A stretch of DNA of 8,586 nt from an uncultured Oxalobacteraceae bacterium. Lineage in GTDB: Bacteria > Pseudomonadota > Gammaproteobacteria > Burkholderiales > Burkholderiaceae. The notes under the pieces were generated by a model that ran no database searches, was not told the DNA's origin, and saw only the letters and a program-made list of their open reading frames with translations. Below are positions 5,747-8,586 of this stretch, piece by piece. The stretch lies in contig CAMLFK010000220.1 in the NCBI GenBank assembly GCA_946479255.1, forward strand, positions 1 through 8,586. The letters are read 5' to 3'. The position numbers and the translations under genes are program-made. The number at the start of each line of letters is the position of its first letter. Within the stretch, counting starts at the first letter, position 1.

Positions 5747-7558
5747 ATGATTAACTCGGTTGCCCCGTTTAACCCATCGGAAAATCCAGTCCATTACGCG
5801 AAATGGCCGTGGGGATTATCGTTTCCGATGGTGAGAATTCCTGTGGCGCAGGTGGTATGGTCGAATCGCCGCCTGCCGTTCGAAGCCGGCGAACAAGCCT
5901 TGCTCGATGAGTTTGCCTGGCACATACCTGTTGATAAGGCACATACCGCGCTCGACGGGGCAACCAAGACGTTTTACGCGGAATGCTATGGCGGCGATAG
6001 CATCCAATACAACGGCGGAGGGGCGCGCTGCGCCTGGAGCGGCGATTGGCTGGTGAAAGGCATCGGCATCAACTTGCTGTCCGGCTACTCCGATGAAGAC
6101 GCGGCTGAACACCGCAGGAACGGACGGGCCGGCGTGGCCGAAGTGCTGGTGGAAGCAATTTGGGGGGAAGTGCTTCACTATGCCCTGCCGTATGGCGCAG
6201 TAAGAATGACGGCCGTGGTCAGGACAGACGAACACCTGTGCGACCCAATGCGCTCAGTGGCGGGACTGGGAATTCGCCAGTTCGCCTGGCGACCTGCCAA
6301 TTTCATGCGCGCGCATATGTTTCATGTTCGGCCAGAAAACCGGGAACGGATTCCATCGGACACAGCGCGGGTAAAACAAGCGATTGCCCACTTGCCGACC
6401 ATGTTGCCCATGCCAGCGTCTCTGTCCGAGACGGAAGTGGCCCAGCTGGAACCGTTGCGGCGCCTTAAGATCGGCCTTGAAGAGATGATGCGCCGGTTTG
6501 CCGAACAGCTGGGTGCCAGCAAAGCCAAGCGCTTAAGCCATGGAACATTGTCGACGTCGAACATGAGCATAGACGGTCGCTGGAACGATCTCAATTCGAT
6601 CAGCGCACTGCCCAGCTATGGCTTCAGGCGCAACATGGCGCCGTTCTGGGCCGATCATGTATCCCTTACCAGGGCGGGCGAACTGCTCTGCTTCTATATT
6701 GGCAAGTATTTCCCTGTCGCCAGTGACCATGGCGTCGACGCGATGCCGACGGCGGCCTGGATCCAGGGTGTCTTCTCGGCTTACTACGAGGCCGCGCTGG
6801 CGCGGCGATTTGTCGCCGTCTGCGGATATCCACAGATCGTCGCGGACCGGGTCTGGGCGAAACCGGAAGGTCAAACCGCCATGCGTGCGCTGTCGAAGCA
6901 GCTCATCGCGTTGGCACGCAGCGGACACTCCCCGCGCCGTCCCTATGACGACGAGATGGAGAAGAACAGGGTCTCAGGCGATTACGACCTGGTCGAAATC
7001 GTACGCCGGATGTCCGCCGCAGCTTTGCCTGGCCGTGCCGCCGCCAAGCTGGACGACGTCATCCAGGACGCCGAGGTACGCAAGGCGTTTGTCCAGCGCT
7101 ATTGTGCCGTCGACGATATGATGCGCACCGAAGCCCACAGCCAGGGCGTGGCAGCCGCGGCGTTTGCGCGTCTGGTCGCCATCAATTGCAATAAAGCTGG
7201 ACGCAACATTCCCTTCCTGTTTCGCAATGTGATCTTCCGCGAATGCGGGCGACTGGTGGAAACCTATCAAGAGATCGGCGAATTAAGGCGCCAGGCCGAG
7301 CTGATGATCCAGCCGGTCATCGATGAGGCGCGCGTGGTCTTTCAAGACCCATCCAGTTTCACGACTCTGCTTTGGTGCATTGACGAAATGACCCTTGAAT
7401 ACGACGCGATTGCCGATTTACTGATCGCCAGCCTACCCGAAAAACAATACACATTCCCGCGCATTCCGACTTCCGACCTGCCTTCGGAGGCCGCCATGAA
7501 CTTGCTGTCGGCGGCGCGCAATTATTTGGGCCGTGCTTATGAGGAGATCTTGCATTGA
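5747..7558 (+). CDS. SelO-like kinase-fold protein, possible MchC/MceJ-type ATP-dependent partner
   Basis: The 603-residue soluble protein has no signal peptide or membrane segment. Its first half follows SelO (YdiU, a kinase-fold enzyme that transfers AMP to proteins) landmark by landmark. YGGDSIQYNGGGAR (81-94) matches the SelO YSGHQFG...GDGR region. DWLVKGIG holds the nucleotide-binding Lys104. NGRAG (125-129) is followed by VEAIWGEVLHYA (135-146), with Glu136, Glu141 and His144 where SelO has REFLxSEAMH. FAWRPANFMRAHMF (179-192) matches VAPSHLRFGHF. The loop HGTLSTSNMSIDG (265-277) matches HGVMNTDNMS: Asn272 and the metal-binding Asp281 are kept, but Ser271 replaces Asp. The second half is helical and unassigned; at 603 residues it is longer than SelO (about 480). 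It overlaps the HlyC-like gene by four bases. Together they resemble mchC-mchD and mceJ-mceI, whose products attach a siderophore to a microcin. The fold call is fairly sure; the role is an inference. Confidence 0.72.
   Translation: MINSVAPFNPSENPVHYAKWPWGLSFPMVRIPVAQVVWSNRRLPFEAGEQALLDEFAWHIPVDKAHTALDGATKTFYAECYGGDSIQYNGGGARCAWSGDWLVKGIGINLLSGYSDEDAAEHRRNGRAGVAEVLVEAIWGEVLHYALPYGAVRMTAVVRTDEHLCDPMRSVAGLGIRQFAWRPANFMRAHMFHVRPENRERIPSDTARVKQAIAHLPTMLPMPASLSETEVAQLEPLRRLKIGLEEMMRRFAEQLGASKAKRLSHGTLSTSNMSIDGRWNDLNSISALPSYGFRRNMAPFWADHVSLTRAGELLCFYIGKYFPVASDHGVDAMPTAAWIQGVFSAYYEAALARRFVAVCGYPQIVADRVWAKPEGQTAMRALSKQLIALARSGHSPRRPYDDEMEKNRVSGDYDLVEIVRRMSAAALPGRAAAKLDDVIQDAEVRKAFVQRYCAVDDMMRTEAHSQGVAAAAFARLVAINCNKAGRNIPFLFRNVIFRECGRLVETYQEIGELRRQAELMIQPVIDEARVVFQDPSSFTTLLWCIDEMTLEYDAIADLLIASLPEKQYTFPRIPTSDLPSEAAMNLLSAARNYLGRAYEEILH
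7541..7546 (+). promoter_or_regulatory. Strong ribosome site that decides a TTG start
   Basis: GAGGAG lies eight bases before the TTG at 7555, inside the end of the 603-aa gene. The alternative ATG at 7612 has no Shine-Dalgarno sequence ahead of it. The TTG overlaps the upstream stop codon as TTGA (7555-7558), which favours translational coupling of the two proteins. Confidence 0.7.
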
Positions 7559-8040
7559 TTACCAGACGTGGCTTGCAGTTGACGCCGAAAAAATCGCCCG
7601 ATAACCGGCTGATGGAAAAGCGTGGTACGGTCGCGCACTTGGCGGCGCAAAGCAAGCAGTATCGCAACTACCCGATCGCCGCGCTCAGCGAGTGGATCGA
7701 TCCCCCCTTGTTAGTGAATCAGCTGGCGATCTTCTATAGAACGACGGACGGCGTTCCGGTAGGTTATGTGAGTTGGGCCCTCCTTGCGCCGGATGTGGAA
7801 CATCGATGGAAGAACAATCATTCGATGTGGCTTCACAATAGCGAATGGAACGAGGGTGAAACCTTGTGGATCATGGACTTTCTGGCGCTGCCCGGGTATT
7901 GCGAGGACCTTGTCGAATATATCGAGCAAAATATGTTCGCTGCACATACGCAGGCCTATTCGCTGCGAAGAAATCCCGATGGGTCGATTCGCAAAGTGAG
8001 TTGCTGGAAGCGCCGCCGCAGGACCGACCATTCAACGTGA
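7555..8040 (+). CDS. HlyC-family acyltransferase homologue (MchD/MceI-like)
   Basis: This is a 161-residue cytoplasmic protein of the toxin-activating lysine acyltransferase family. HlyC itself moves an acyl chain from acyl carrier protein to lysines of RTX haemolysin. Conserved blocks are YRNYPIAAL (36-44, HlyC HRNWPVSLF), LLVNQLAIFYRTTDGVPVGYVSWALL (52-77, HlyC NQYVLLTRDDYPVAYCSWANL), WIMDFLALPG (105-114, HlyC WFIDWIAPFG) and a late GSIRKVS (143-149). Ser33 and Asp108 fall on the HlyC catalytic-site Ser20 and Asp92. Tyr36 (TAT, 7660-7662) stands where HlyC has catalytic His23, with no gap from the shared Gly24. The TTG start is chosen on its ribosome site. No RTX toxin is nearby; instead the gene is coupled to a SelO-like partner next to an NRPS, as MchD and MceI are coupled to MchC and MceJ. 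Its reaction may therefore be conjugation rather than fatty acylation. Confidence 0.85.
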   Translation: MITRRGLQLTPKKSPDNRLMEKRGTVAHLAAQSKQYRNYPIAALSEWIDPPLLVNQLAIFYRTTDGVPVGYVSWALLAPDVEHRWKNNHSMWLHNSEWNEGETLWIMDFLALPGYCEDLVEYIEQNMFAAHTQAYSLRRNPDGSIRKVSCWKRRRRTDHST

Positions 8041-8164
8041 ATTTGATCGGCTCCGCGAGAATGCAGTCAAGGACAACGACAACGCTCCTTTCAGACCGGG
8101 ATCTGCGCGGCCATGTCGGCTTTCTTAGCGTGCAATAAGGCCGCCGCCCAACCACCCCGCGTGC

Positions 8165-8580
8165 TGGAACTGGAATCGAGCGCCGGCGTGCAAAGGCGGT
8201 CAAGGCGGACTTGATTATCGACGTCCAAAAAACTTTCCGCTCTGCTGGGACTGAGCACCGCCGAGCTGAATGGTGGCCGAGCAGGAAAAGGTTGAACTGG
8301 TCGAGCAACTCATTGCCGACACTGTCGCAAGCGGATGCATCACGCCGGGCGCGCTGACCTTGCATGCCGATCGGGGCAACAGCATGCGCTCAAAGCCGGT
8401 GGCCACATTGCTGCCCGACCTTGGCATTGCCAAGTCGCACAGCAGGCCATCATTCCGGCATCGGCATGATGACGCCCGAGAGCGCCCACACAGGCCAAGC
8501 GGCCGAAGTATGCAAGCAAGGACAAGCCACTCTGGCAGACGCCAGACCTTGCTGAACCTCAGCAAACCTTGATCACGCAC
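8165..8580 (+). pseudogene. Decayed IS3-family transposase (orfA tail plus broken orfB)
   Basis: Pieces of an IS3-family transposase lie in three frames. The orfA end reads AKAVKADLIIDVQK (to about 8230), shifts frame at the A6 run 8227-8232, and continues KLSALLGLSTAEL. From 8270 comes an orfB segment, MVAEQEKVELVEQLIADT, then LTLHADRGNSMRSKPVATLL and SHSRP. This holds the second DDE aspartate in HADRG. At 8448 the frame changes again to HHSGIGMMTPESAHTGQAAE, the normal C-terminal segment. About 200 orfB residues before 8270 are missing, including the first catalytic Asp, as are roughly 40 around 8447, including the catalytic Glu. The element cannot transpose. Terminal repeats were not found, and the 3' end may lie beyond the window. 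Bases 8041-8164 show nothing else recognisable. Confidence 0.85.
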
Positions 8581-8586
8581 GGGGCA

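Noticed and set aside
7612..8040. ATG at 7612 as start of the HlyC-like protein
   Set aside because: No ribosome site precedes it, while GAGGAG lies at ideal distance from the TTG at 7555.
8270..8572. 100-residue frame as an intact small gene
   Set aside because: It is a fragment of an IS3-family OrfB that goes out of frame at about 8448.
1..8586. CRISPR arrays, tRNA or rRNA genes, integrase attachment sites
   Set aside because: No regularly spaced repeats, tRNA-like folds or rRNA segments were seen on either strand.

Overview
This window looks like accessory DNA from a GC-rich Gram-negative bacterium, most likely a betaproteobacterium of the Burkholderiales. That assignment is an inference. 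It rests on the periplasmic-adaptor exporter (which implies an outer membrane), the style of the NRPS and thioesterase sequences, and IS3-family fragments of a type common in that order. No rRNA, tRNA or housekeeping gene is present to fix the taxon.

Layout. Bases 1-1118 (+) are the 3' end of a nonribosomal peptide synthetase: the last carrier-protein domain and the chain-releasing thioesterase. A very strong palindrome (1152-1185) follows, then a free-standing type II thioesterase (1301-2056, +). Convergent with these is a tightly packed three-gene operon on the minus strand, read from 5210 down to 2099: a MacA-like adaptor, a MacB/LolD-like ATPase and a MacB-like permease. The ATPase and permease are separate genes here, whereas E. 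coli MacB is one fused protein. A 536-bp stretch without an intact gene (5211-5746) holds a decayed IS3-type orfA on the minus strand and an AT-rich promoter region. Next come two overlapping plus-strand genes, 5747-7558 and 7555-8040. The window ends in a badly decayed IS3-family transposase (about 8165-8580, +).

The most interesting part is the gene pair 5747-8040. The large protein (603 aa) carries sequence landmarks of the SelO (YdiU) kinase-like adenylyltransferase fold, but serine replaces the aspartate in the HGxxNTDN motif. The small protein (161 aa) is a HlyC-type toxin acyltransferase homologue in which tyrosine replaces the usual catalytic histidine. No RTX toxin is visible. A large partner plus a small HlyC-like protein is the arrangement of mchC-mchD (microcin H47) and mceJ-mceI (microcin E492), whose products join a siderophore to the C-terminus of a ribosomal peptide in an ATP-dependent reaction. 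Beside an NRPS, a type II thioesterase and a MacAB-type pump, the pair could be a siderophore-microcin-like or other peptide/natural-product conjugation module outside the enterobacteria. No precursor peptide could be found in the window, so the substrate is unknown. IS fragments pointing outward on both sides suggest the pair arrived as a mobile cassette.
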